Assembly: GCA_001701135.1 (NCBI GenBank)
Contig: DAAN01000029.1
Location: 1 to 43,394 of the forward strand
Reading direction: 5' to 3'
DNA: 43,394 nucleotides
From: Bacteroidales bacterium H3
GTDB taxonomy: Bacteria; Bacteroidota; Bacteroidia; Bacteroidales; Muribaculaceae
Part shown: positions 16,843-25,487 of the stretch, in pieces
Numbering within the stretch: position 1 is the first letter of the stretch
Layout of the letters: every line of letters starts with the position of its first letter
Program-made: the position numbers and the translations under genes
Notes under the pieces: model-generated
Told to the model about the DNA's origin: nothing
What the model saw: the letters and a program-made list of their open reading frames with translations, nothing else
Database searches by the model: none

Positions 16843-17508
16843 ATGAAAAAAGTGTGGAAACTGCTGCGTGTGCTGCTGCTCCTGTTTTTCGGCAGCTCTA
16901 TCGGCGCCGTAATCCTTTTCAGATTCGTGCCGGTGCCTGTGACCCCTCTCATGATTATCCGTGCTGTAAACCCGCAGGGCACCGACACGCAGAAAGAACG
17001 CGAGCGCCACTGGCAACACCAATGGGTGAGCTACGACGAGATTTCGCCGTGGATGCCCCGCGCCGTGGTGGCATCGGAAGACGGGCGTTTCTATGAGCAC
17101 CACGGATTCGATTTCAAGGAGATTCAGAATGCCATCGACGAGGGGAAGGCGGGCAAACGCCAGCGCGGAGCCTCCACGATTTCGCAGCAGACCGCCAAGA
17201 ATGTGTTTCTATGGCCCGGCCACTCATGGGTGCGCAAGGGGCTTGAAGCCTATTTTACGGTGCTGATAGAGCTTTTCTGGTCGAAAGAGCGCATTATGGA
17301 GGTGTATCTCAACAGCATCGAAATGGGCGCGGGCATCTACGGCGTGGAGGCCGCCTCGCAGCACTATTTCGGATGCACGGCAAAGGAACTGTCGAAACCT
17401 CGGGCGGCGCTGATAGCGCTCTGCCTCCCCTCGCCGCTCAAACGCGACCCGGCACACCCGTCATCCTACATGCGGCGGCGCCAGCGCACCATCATGCGTT
17501 ATATGTAG
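16843..17508 (+). CDS. mtgA: Monofunctional peptidoglycan glycosyltransferase
   Basis: The 221-residue protein has one N-terminal membrane helix (about 5-27) and a GT51 domain: ASED80GRFYEHHGFD with the catalytic glutamate E79, RGASTISQQTAKNVFLW (109-124) and SKERIMEVYLNSIEMG (about 147-162). No transpeptidase domain follows, and the length fits MtgA. It polymerises lipid II into glycan strands at the periplasmic face of the inner membrane. Its 3' end overlaps the convergent regulator gene by 17 bases. Confidence 0.94.
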   Translation: MKKVWKLLRVLLLLFFGSSIGAVILFRFVPVPVTPLMIIRAVNPQGTDTQKERERHWQHQWVSYDEISPWMPRAVVASEDGRFYEHHGFDFKEIQNAIDEGKAGKRQRGASTISQQTAKNVFLWPGHSWVRKGLEAYFTVLIELFWSKERIMEVYLNSIEMGAGIYGVEAASQHYFGCTAKELSKPRAALIALCLPSPLKRDPAHPSSYMRRRQRTIMRYM

Positions 17509-19192
17509 AGTTGTAGCGGCGCAGAAATTCCTCCAGCGAGTCGGCCGAGGTCAGACCGAATTTGCTGCGCAGACGCCAGCGCGCCTGCTTCACCGACTCG
17601 GGACGGATGCCGAGCACACCGGCGATATGTTTATTCTCCATGCCGGTGACGATATACGATGACATGCGTATGTCGGCCGCCGTCAGCGTTGGATAGTCGG
17701 CCTTGAGGCGTTCGGAGAAACCGGGATGCACCTCTCCGAATACCTCCACGAAACTTTCGCGGTGCTGTTTCACGCTGCTGTGCTGACGGATGGTGTTTCC
17801 GAACTTGATTGCCGTGGACCGGCTCACCTCGCCCAATTCCGACAGGCGGGTCATCTCCGACTCCATGTCGTTGATCAACCTGTCTTTCTCCTTTATCACC
17901 AGTTCATTGGCAAGCAGTCGCCGGTTGGTGCGCTCGAGTTCCAGATCGTTGCTCACCTTTGCAAGCCGCTGTTGCTGCAATTTACGCCAGAACACGATGC
18001 ACGCGCCGATGAGCAGCAGTAACGCAGCGAAACAAACCGAAATAGTGAATATCACCGACTCGCGGTTTTTAAGCTCCGCCTGGGTGTGAAGCATGCGGAT
18101 TCGTCCGGCCAGTATGGCGTTGCAGACATCGGTGCCATTGTTTGCTCTGTTGATCGAGTCGTTGAGCTCGGCCCATTCCCGCAGATATTCCAGAGTGCTG
18201 TCGACATTCCCTTCGTCAACCCAGTAGCTGGATGCCGACCTCAGGTAATCCCTGACCATAGAGGGATTTTCTGCCTGATCAATATACTTTCGACCAAAGT
18301 CAAGATACTCCCGAGCCTTTTTGAGATTATTATTGCGAAGTGCCACCTCGGTCAGAAACGCGGAATATAGTGTGTAAAGCTGCCCCGCGCCCGGATCTTC
18401 CTGGGCAAGCCGGAAAGCCTCGTCAAGCGCCACCGTATCGCGGTGACGAAGCGAATACACATTAATCAGCACCCTGTGACGCACAGCGTCGGGCATCCTG
18501 TACACTGTGTCCTGAAGCATATCATGCCATTCTCGCTCGCATGCCGCGGTGTCGCCCGACAACAGATATACATTCGCCAGATTCATGCGGTTGTTAGCTG
18601 CTATATCCGCATACCCGCCGAGTGTGACCAGCGAATCGCTCTTGCGCAGATATTGTTTCGCCTCGTCGTAGACACCAAGCTCATAGAGAAACAGGCCGAT
18701 TTCCTGCGCAGTAGCACCCGAAATAACCAAATCGCCGGTACTGAGGAAAAATTCATACTGGTCTACAAGCTCCTGATACCGTTCGACCGTCGGTTCATGA
18801 TAATCCAGATCAACCTGCCATTTCATGCGCCGGTAATCATAGGGAGAACGTGCCGAGTCGGTCATCGCTATGGCACTGTCGATATATGCGCTATACAGGG
18901 AATCCTCGCTGAGATAGAATTGTGCGCGTCCCCGCCAGAACATGGTGCGCCGGGCAATCACCTCGTCATCGGGATGAAGGGCGGCAATGCTCTCCATCCT
19001 TTCAACGATGGGAAAAATCTCGGGTATCGACTCGCATGCTATCATAAGGCGTTCCACGCGCAGTGTCAGCGAGTCGAATTCCGGGTCAACGGGTGTCCAT
19101 CCGAAAGGCGACAGATTCCGTTGGCGGTGGCACGACGACCCCGCCAAAAGTGTAAGAATCAATATAAGTAAGAAGGCAGGTAACTTTTTCAT
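17492..19192 (-). CDS. Membrane-anchored TPR protein with LuxR-like helix-turn-helix
   Basis: The 566-residue protein has an N-terminal signal peptide ending GSSC (Cys21; a weak lipobox), an extracytoplasmic helical-repeat region of about 340 residues, a membrane helix near 378-402 (FTISVCFAALLLLIGACIVFW), a coiled coil (about 403-450), and a C-terminal helix-turn-helix (YPTLTAADIRMSSYIVTGM with NKHIAGVLGI following). This one-component layout is common in Bacteroidales regulators that sense envelope signals and bind DNA from the membrane. The target is unknown; the divergent leucine-rich-repeat gene is an obvious candidate. The -7 box lies 7 bases before the ATG. Confidence 0.8.
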   Translation of the reverse strand: MKKLPAFLLILILTLLAGSSCHRQRNLSPFGWTPVDPEFDSLTLRVERLMIACESIPEIFPIVERMESIAALHPDDEVIARRTMFWRGRAQFYLSEDSLYSAYIDSAIAMTDSARSPYDYRRMKWQVDLDYHEPTVERYQELVDQYEFFLSTGDLVISGATAQEIGLFLYELGVYDEAKQYLRKSDSLVTLGGYADIAANNRMNLANVYLLSGDTAACEREWHDMLQDTVYRMPDAVRHRVLINVYSLRHRDTVALDEAFRLAQEDPGAGQLYTLYSAFLTEVALRNNNLKKAREYLDFGRKYIDQAENPSMVRDYLRSASSYWVDEGNVDSTLEYLREWAELNDSINRANNGTDVCNAILAGRIRMLHTQAELKNRESVIFTISVCFAALLLLIGACIVFWRKLQQQRLAKVSNDLELERTNRRLLANELVIKEKDRLINDMESEMTRLSELGEVSRSTAIKFGNTIRQHSSVKQHRESFVEVFGEVHPGFSERLKADYPTLTAADIRMSSYIVTGMENKHIAGVLGIRPESVKQARWRLRSKFGLTSADSLEEFLRRYNSTYNA

Positions 19193-19199
19193 TACTCTG

Positions 19200-19207
19200 C
19201 AAAGTTA
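19200..19207 (-). promoter_or_regulatory. -7 box for the TPR/LuxR-like regulator
   Basis: TAACTTTG on the minus strand, with the ATG only 7 bases downstream, so the mRNA would have almost no leader. No clear -33 element is present. Confidence 0.45.
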
Positions 19208-19267
19208 GCGCTTTTTTAACATCTTTATCCCCTAATATACCCCGTTTATGTCCCGGATTTGCCTTTG

Positions 19268-19286
19268 TAGACCGCAAATAGACCGC
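19268..19286 (+). promoter_or_regulatory. Direct repeat between divergent genes, possible operator
   Basis: TAGACCGC occurs at 19268-19275 and again at 19279-19286, an 11-bp period (one helical turn), upstream of both divergent promoters. This suits side-by-side binding of a regulator such as the adjacent LuxR-like protein. Confidence 0.35.
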
Positions 19287-19315
19287 TTTAAAGGCTGTTT
19301 CCTCCCCTTTTTATC

Positions 19316-19323
19316 TACCTTTG
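19316..19323 (+). promoter_or_regulatory. -7 box for the leucine-rich-repeat gene
   Basis: TACCTTTG lies 31 bases before the ATG at 19355. The -33 element is weak. Confidence 0.45.
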
Positions 19324-19354
19324 CACCACTCCGCGAAAATTCTATCACAATTAT

Positions 19355-21379
19355 ATGAGACAATTCTTACTTATCGCATTTCTGGCCGCAACAGTTTTCA
19401 GCGGCCGGGCCATCACTTACAAGTACGACAATTTCGACGCTTCGAAAAAAACTTGTCGCCTCCTCAGCTGGGGCGGCAACCAGCCTACCTCGGGCAAGCT
19501 CGTGCTGAAGGACACCTATGAAAAGGATGGTGTCACCTACAAGATCAACGCCATCGCACCCCACGCCCTCGACAATCTCACCGAAGTCACAGAAATTACC
19601 ATCGGCGCAAACATCAAGGAAATCGGCAGCAACTGCTATGCCACACCCGGTGCCGCAGCCGACAACTTTTACAACTGCCCTAAACTCACCACCTTTAAAG
19701 TAGCGGCTGATAACATCTACTACTTCGCCACCACCCATGGTCTGCTCATCCGCAAAGAGGAGCATGAATACGTGCTCGTGCGCGTACCACAGAAATTCAG
19801 CACCGCCAACGGCAAACTCATCCCCGGAAGCAGCATCAATATCATTGCCCGCAACGCATTCCACGGCAACAGCACCATCACCACCCTTGTACTCCCTCCC
19901 GATCTGGAAACCAAATACATTGCCGGCGCTTTCACCGGCATGAAAAAGCTTACCGCTTTTGAGGTTAACAGCAACAATAAGGAGCTGGAAGCCATCAACG
20001 GGGTGCTCTACACCGTCGACCGCAAAACCCTCGTGGCTTTCCCGCAGGCGGCTGCCGCAACCAAATTCAATGTACCATCGTCGGTCACCACTATCGGCGA
20101 ATGCGCTTTTCAGGGGAGCCGCAATCTAAACCAGATCGAACTCTCCAGCGTAACTACCATCGAGAAAAACGCTTTTGCCAACTCGGCGCTGATGGTACTG
20201 ACAATCCCCGCTTCGGTAACCGAAATCAAGGCCGGAGCATTCCGCAGCTCAAAAAAACTTGAAGTGGTTGATTTCCGCGGCAAAGTAAAGCTCGGCGATG
20301 CCGCCTTCAAGAATTGCAAGAATCTCGCATCGGCCAACCTTTCGCCCGAACTCACGCTGGAACGTGACAGTATTTTCGCCGAAACCGGTTTTACTAAAAT
20401 TTCTTTCATGGCTGGAGTGGAAGATCTGCAGGACTGGTGGAACCTTGGCGGAATCGGCAATTATTGTTTCGCAGACTGTGCCAATCTCGTCGAACTTGAC
20501 CTCACTCAATACAACAACAACGGCTCGTATATGCATTTCGGACTTGATGTCACCTCCGGCTGCCCGAAACTCACCAACGTCAAACTCCCCAAATCCACCA
20601 GCTTTTCAGGAGGGAGCGACGGACGCAGCAATTTCGGAACCAACTCCAACATTTCTATGATCACCATTGGGAAATTCTTAAGAGTCGGCACCGAGATGCT
20701 CCGTTATACTTCAGGCAAACACACCGTCAACATCTATAATCAGGCCACTGCCAATGGCGTTGAACATTCCCCCTTCGCATATTTTTTCGAAGTCAAGGAC
20801 GGAGCTACCCTCACCCCCCGCATCTACATCGACGCCTACAAACTATCCAATAAAATCCCCTACAGCTATGTAGTGCCCGGAGCCGAATACTTCATCCCCG
20901 GAGGCACAATCCAGAACTATCAGGACGCCGTAGACACCGAAGGCTGCAAAGTGAAAGAAATCTACAACATCCGCCTCGAAGAATCCTTCGGCCGCGTATT
21001 CCTCGAAAGCAAAATGCCCCCGCGCATCCAGTTCAAGTCGATCGAAATCGACGGCAAATACTCCGCCTATGTCGGCAAAGACGGTTACGCACCCCTCGGT
21101 TCTGCCGTCCACACAGGCAAAACCCTCACCGTAAAATACACCCTTGACGGCGTGGAATTCCAGACCGACTACCCCCTGGAAGAGCTGCGCAACGCAGGCA
21201 TTGACGACGTCACCGCCGACGCCGCACCCCTCTCCTACGAAATCCACACCCTCGCAGGCATCGCCGTGACCGCCGGCTCAGGCGCCCCCGACCTCTCCGC
21301 CCTCACCCCCGGCATCTACATCGTCACCACACGCCTATCCGACGGCCGAACCCACACCGAGAAACACCTCGTCCGATAA
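19355..21379 (+). CDS. Secreted BspA-like leucine-rich-repeat protein with sorting-like C-terminal tail
   Basis: The 674-residue protein has a signal peptide (MRQFLLIAFLAATVFSGRA) and BspA-type LRR_5 repeats through the first two thirds, for example VTTIGECAFQGSRNLNQIEL, IEKNAFANSALMVLTIPASV and EIKAGAFRSSKKLEVVDF. The C-terminal region ends with a short beta-rich tail, LTPGIYIVTTRL...HLVR. This matches the ends of the two other large secreted proteins in the window and resembles type 9 secretion or related C-terminal sorting domains. BspA proteins mediate adhesion and surface interactions; the ligand here is unknown. Divergent from the TPR/LuxR regulator. Confidence 0.85.
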   Translation: MRQFLLIAFLAATVFSGRAITYKYDNFDASKKTCRLLSWGGNQPTSGKLVLKDTYEKDGVTYKINAIAPHALDNLTEVTEITIGANIKEIGSNCYATPGAAADNFYNCPKLTTFKVAADNIYYFATTHGLLIRKEEHEYVLVRVPQKFSTANGKLIPGSSINIIARNAFHGNSTITTLVLPPDLETKYIAGAFTGMKKLTAFEVNSNNKELEAINGVLYTVDRKTLVAFPQAAAATKFNVPSSVTTIGECAFQGSRNLNQIELSSVTTIEKNAFANSALMVLTIPASVTEIKAGAFRSSKKLEVVDFRGKVKLGDAAFKNCKNLASANLSPELTLERDSIFAETGFTKISFMAGVEDLQDWWNLGGIGNYCFADCANLVELDLTQYNNNGSYMHFGLDVTSGCPKLTNVKLPKSTSFSGGSDGRSNFGTNSNISMITIGKFLRVGTEMLRYTSGKHTVNIYNQATANGVEHSPFAYFFEVKDGATLTPRIYIDAYKLSNKIPYSYVVPGAEYFIPGGTIQNYQDAVDTEGCKVKEIYNIRLEESFGRVFLESKMPPRIQFKSIEIDGKYSAYVGKDGYAPLGSAVHTGKTLTVKYTLDGVEFQTDYPLEELRNAGIDDVTADAAPLSYEIHTLAGIAVTAGSGAPDLSALTPGIYIVTTRLSDGRTHTEKHLVR

Positions 21380-21488
21380 CACCCTTCCCCTCTCTTATCT
21401 CTCTCCAAATTCTCTTCTCTCTACATTTCACTCTCCTCCCCTCTCCAACCTCTCTCCAAAGAAAAATCCGTCCAACCCGCATACCTCC

Positions 21489-21519
21489 AGCGCTGTGTCA
21501 AGCATTTTGACACAGCGCT
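21489..21519. terminator. 13-bp perfect hairpin after the leucine-rich-repeat gene
   Basis: The arms 21489-21501 and 21507-21519 are exactly complementary around a 5-nt loop. The T run after it is short (AATTATA), so it is either a weak terminator or an mRNA-stabilising hairpin. Confidence 0.5.
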
Positions 21520-21537
21520 AATTATACCCGGATGGGA

Positions 21538-21693
21538 GGGTGCTGTCAGAATGGTTCAGATGGTAGGAGCTTGGAGGTGAGGCCGATGGGAGCAATCTGG
21601 AGATTGTGACCGAGGCCGTTATCGACCTTTGGTCGCTTTGCTCTGCAAAGAATCCTTCAAGCGACGACCCAGATGAGCCATTATGACACACCC
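21538..21693. repeat. 156-bp element with imperfect terminal inverted repeats (MITE/BIME-like)
   Basis: The left end (21538-21563, GGGTGCTGTCAGAATGG...) and the right end (21668-21693) are about 26-bp imperfect inverted copies of each other. Inside, GGTCGCTT (21631-21638) faces AAGCGAC (21659-21665). There is no ORF. The whole unit could fold as a long hairpin. Copies elsewhere in the genome cannot be checked here. Confidence 0.5.
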
Positions 21694-21773
21694 TCGTTTT
21701 AATCGAAAAACCGCCCTGTATTAATCAAAAAATAAGCAAAAAACCTCCTCTAAAGCAAAAAAGCCGCAAAACA

Positions 21774-21805
21774 TTTGGCAGATTCAAAAAAAGTTCCTAC
21801 CTTTG
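21774..21805 (+). promoter_or_regulatory. tRNA-Phe promoter
   Basis: TTTG at 21774-21777, 20-base spacer, TACCTTTG at 21798-21805: a clean consensus match 74 bp before the tRNA. Confidence 0.65.
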
Positions 21806-21878
21806 CAACGCTGAAACAGAAAAGCCCGTCGCAACCAACGCAGCGACAGAGCATAAACGCAGAAAGCAAACCCATCAA

Positions 21879-21951
21879 GGTGCCATAGCTCAGTTGGTAG
21901 AGCAAAGGACTGAAAATCCTTGTGTCACTGGTTCGATTCCCGTTGGCACCA
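21879..21951 (+). tRNA. tRNA-Phe (anticodon GAA)
   Basis: The 73-nt cloverleaf has acceptor arms GGTGCCA/TGGCACC, D-arm AGCTCAGTTGGTAGAGC, anticodon loop CTGAAAA with GAA, and T-arm GGTTCGATTCC. The discriminator base is A (21951); CCA is not encoded (A-C-C-T). Confidence 0.97.
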
Positions 21952-21961
21952 CCTGAAAATC

Positions 21962-21993
21962 AGAGAGTTGTAGAAATACAGCTCTCTTTTTTT
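21962..21993 (+). terminator. tRNA-Phe terminator
   Basis: AGAGAGTTGTA (21962-21972) pairs with TACAGCTCTCT (21977-21987) with one wobble and a GAAA loop, followed by a T run to 21993. Confidence 0.85.
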
Positions 21994-22047
21994 ATTCTTG
22001 CACCTTGAAAATATTGGCTCATGAGCAGTTGGATGAAATATTTAATG

Positions 22048-22874
22048 TTAATCCTTTAAACAACCTATTGGGATTATTTTCACTCCGTCCTCTCGGGTGT
22101 AGGCCATTTCTCCACCTGTGAGGACAATCAGCATATCCGGTTCGCGAAGTCTTATCTGTTGTTCCGTTCTGCTCTTTTCTTTAACAAGGTGTTTGATTTC
22201 AAGGAGATGATTTGCACCGTCCTCAATTTCTCGACTGCCGAGTTTACATTCGATAAGGGCGTATCGTCCATCATCAAGGTGTAAAACTGCGTCAGCCTCT
22301 AAACCATAACGATCATGATAATATGACAACCGTCCACCTAATGCTTGCGAATATACCCGTATGTCGCGGAAACAGAGACACTCAAAAATAAATCCGAATG
22401 TGTTAAGATCAAGTTCAAGACTCTCAGGAGATGCGCCCAAAGCAGCAACGGCGATAGAGGGGTCTACGAAACAACGCTTCTTTCCTGTGCGTATTACCGT
22501 CTTTGGACGAATGGCAGGCGACCATGCCTCAATGTCGTCTATGACAAACAGTTTCTCCAACGCGCCTACATAGTCATCAAATGTTGGCATCGATGTTCCC
22601 TCCATCTCTTCTGCTACATCTGCAACCATTGAAGTTTTCTTCGCCAAAGTACAGATATTCCTGGCATAAGAGCGAAGAATCAGTCGAGCTAGTGTTGGTT
22701 TTCTACGCGTCTTGTCCACTCTTGAAATGTCCTTATCGCAGATTTCATCAACGTAATCCTTTGCGATGAGCAATTTTGCTTTTGCGCTCATTTCATCAAG
22801 CGAGGCTGGCCATCCACCACGGCTTCAAGCCTCAGATCAAGAGTCTTGTCGGCAATTCTACTCAGGTATTTCAT
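22048..22874 (-). pseudogene. DUF4143-type AAA ATPase, inactivated by deletion of the ATPase core
   Basis: The open part (22048-22791, 247 residues) is the C-terminal half of the family, with the DUF4143 nuclease-like region (EADAVLHLDDGRYALIECKLG). Reading further upstream in that frame gives RGGWPASLDEMSAKAK, which normally lies in the middle of these proteins. The true N-terminus, MKYLSRIADKTLDLRLEA, begins at the ATG at 22874 in another frame and runs straight into the RGGWP sequence. The roughly 180-200 residues between them, with Walker A and B, are gone and the frame is broken (stop after about 28 codons). A GCC at the join may be microhomology. A TAATTTCG box at 22893-22900 is a remnant promoter. 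Confidence 0.75.
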
Positions 22875-23113
22875 CTCTTTCCTAATTGATTGCGAAATTA
22901 GTGATTTTACCCGAATCTGCCAAACCATTTTCTGATTTTGATGGATTCTGATTGGTGATTTTGATAAAATACACTTTGTTAAATTGAGTTAATATGTTTT
23001 GTCTATTTGCTAATTAGTTAAGAAAAGTGATATTATCCATCGTCGCATTGAACGTATATAGTTGGCAACCACGCGACTATACAAATACCGACAATATCGG
23101 TGACACCATAAAA

Positions 23114-23146
23114 AAGACCGCTAATTCTCAACGAGTTAGCGGTCTT
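23114..23146 (-). terminator. Intrinsic terminator for the minus-strand NTPase/polysaccharide transcript
   Basis: AAGACCGCTAA (23114-23124) pairs perfectly with 23136-23146. Read on the minus strand the hairpin is followed by six T (23110-23115 complement). Confidence 0.75.
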
Positions 23147-23178
23147 ATATTAGAACTTATTTGATGATAATCAAGCTG

Positions 23179-24504
23179 TTACGGATTGCCGACGAAGGCG
23201 GAATCCACGAAATCGTCATAGTATTTGCGCTGGCCGAAATAGGATCTTATCTGTAAGTCACATTCGTTTTCATCCATTACCACTCTTATCGTTTCATCGT
23301 ATGGGCCCAGCTCGTCGTAATAGAACATTTCATCAAGGAACTGCGCTTTGTTCGGGCTGGGATTTATCTTGAAATGCTCTATTAGTACATCAAATATCGC
23401 TGTAGAACCAATTTTCTCTACTACCGGTTCTCCGGTGGTTTCATCATAGCCATATTCATGGGACTCCCAGACAAGTGACTTCTCATAGATTTGGTGCAGC
23501 CCGGTTTTGGAGCGCTGGATATCCAGAGCATCTGGTTTAAAATCAACAAGATACCGTTTCAGATTCTCTCTTTCAAGATCATTGACAAGTGCGACATCAT
23601 GACATCCGGTAGTCTTTAATCTGTTGTAAAGATTTGATGCGGAGACATATAGCCGTTCGTCAGTACGGTATTTGGCGATTTCCTTTTCGAACCAGTCAAA
23701 AAACTCGCTTTCGACAATCTGCGGCGTATACTCCTTGTCGAGGACCTGCACGAGGATAGCCTGCACATTCTTTTCATTCCGGGCATCTCGGCTCCAAAGT
23801 CTTAACAGACCGGTGATGAATCTTTTAAACTGTTCTGTCGATAAATCCGCTGTCGTGTGCTTAGCAAATTGAAACAGCAGACTCTTGCGCCTGTAATGGT
23901 CATAGAATTTATTCCAGATATCTGTTTCTTCTTCATTCCGGCATTTCAGCCACTCTTCAAACGATTCCTTACGGAGTATATCGGGTTCGATAGCGAAGGT
24001 GAAATAGCGTGCATAATTGTCAGCTGGGCTGCCACATAACCTTTGTCGTAAGCCACGATATAGACAATGCCGGGGAAATCGGCAGTGTTGCGGATCAGCC
24101 TCAACACCTCCATCCAACCCCCTATACCGTCGAGCGACGCGATCGCTTCCCCATATTTTTGAATAGGCGAGAACAAGTCTTTATCCAGATTCTCCGACAC
24201 AACATTTGCCAGAGAATTGAAATAGGCCGTTACCAGCGAACGGTCGGACAACGACAGCCACGGATTAAACTCCACGACGATCGAATCTGCGGGCAATTCC
24301 TCCCTGATATAACTGAGAAACGTGGTTTTGCCGGTTCCCCATCCACTTTCCACACCGACAGCAAAAGAAGAATTTCTTACATCCGTCTCCTTCAACTTTG
24401 AAGCCAACTCCGATGCGAACCTGACGAGGTTTTTATCCTTTTCCTTGATATTTGGTCATGGGAACAACCGACATGTATTCTTTTACTATTTCCTTCAATC
24501 TCAT
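23179..24504 (-). pseudogene. KAP-family P-loop NTPase broken by deletion and frameshifts
   Basis: The beginning MRLKEIVKEYMSVVPMTKYQ starts at the ATG at 24504 and soon stops. The next frame supplies PNIKEKDKNLVRFASELASKLKE, then Walker A (GVESGWGTGKTTFL), VVEFNPWLS and VYIVAYDKGYVAAQL. At about 24016-24026 the coding moves to a third frame continuing with NYARYFTFAIEPDILRKESFEEW and runs to the stop at 23179 (GNP). The Walker B and sensor region normally between these points is missing. The ATG immediately follows the stop of the glycosyltransferase gene. KAP NTPases are membrane-linked and often found in defence loci. Two smaller open frames remain (23946-24407 and 23179-24117) but neither is a complete protein. 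Confidence 0.7.
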
Positions 24505-25485
24505 CTATCTGTTATGCGAATGGAGGTATTCCTTATGCAGGTGGTAGTTGCGCCGGATAAAGATGATGTAGGCCACGGCAAGGAGCACGGTCACGCCTCC
24601 GAGGTAGAAATAATGGTTGACCGGCAGGAATATCATGCCGAACGAGATGGCAAGCTGTAGCGATATGTAGATCAGCGCCACCGTCAGCTGCGGCATATGC
24701 AGCTCATTGGCCATCAGCTCATAAGCATGTTTGCGGTGCGCTTCGAGCAGGTTTTCACGCAGCATGATACGGTGGCAGATGGTAAGCACCGTATCGGCGC
24801 CATATACAGCAAGAAACACGACATACGCAAAGTCTCCGGTCCTGATTATCAGGTTGCCGAGCGCAAACACTATGATAAACGCCATGGTGATCGAACCGAC
24901 ATCTCCCGCAAAGCATCTGGCTTTTTTGCGGAAATTGAAGTAGCAGAACACCAGCACGCCAAGCCCCACCACATACAGAAACGACTGCGGCATAAAGCCC
25001 AGCGCGTGGTTGAGATAGATCAGCGGAGCGATCACGGCGAGCGAATAACCGCCGGTTATACCGTTTATGCCATCCATAAAATTGTAGGCATTGAGGATTC
25101 CGACACTGACTGTCAACGCTATGGCCACCGCCCACCAGTCATGCCAGCTTAGGATGCCGAACTGGCAGAACATCAGGAACACCGACGCGAACTGCACCGC
25201 CAGGCGCAACGCATCGGACAGCGGATGAATATCGTCGACAAAGCTTACGAGTCCCACCAGCGTAACTCCCAGCAGGAACCATGGCCAGGCCACACCGAAG
25301 AAGGCGGCATAAATCCACACCATAAGCAGGAATATGATGCCTCCTCCGCTGAGCGCCACTGAAGCGTGCGAGCTCCGGGTGTCGGGCTTATCTACGATCT
25401 GATACTTCCGGGCAATGCGGAAGTATATCATTTCCAGACAGAAAAGGAGAACGAATATAATGAGATATTCCATCAGTCTCAGCAT
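24505..25485 (-). CDS. WecA/MraY-like polyprenyl-phosphate glycosyl-1-phosphate transferase
   Basis: The 326-residue integral membrane protein has about ten hydrophobic helices. Family signatures are SFVDDIHPLSD (about 80-90), with the aspartates that bind Mg, and NAYNFMDGINGITGG (about 131-145). It loads a sugar phosphate on undecaprenyl phosphate to start a surface polysaccharide or O-antigen-like unit, at the cytoplasmic face. The length fits the family. It follows the GT4 gene by 2 bases and ends where the KAP pseudogene begins. Confidence 0.92.
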   Translation of the reverse strand: MLRLMEYLIIFVLLFCLEMIYFRIARKYQIVDKPDTRSSHASVALSGGGIIFLLMVWIYAAFFGVAWPWFLLGVTLVGLVSFVDDIHPLSDALRLAVQFASVFLMFCQFGILSWHDWWAVAIALTVSVGILNAYNFMDGINGITGGYSLAVIAPLIYLNHALGFMPQSFLYVVGLGVLVFCYFNFRKKARCFAGDVGSITMAFIIVFALGNLIIRTGDFAYVVFLAVYGADTVLTICHRIMLRENLLEAHRKHAYELMANELHMPQLTVALIYISLQLAISFGMIFLPVNHYFYLGGVTVLLAVAYIIFIRRNYHLHKEYLHSHNR

Positions 25486-25487
25486 TT

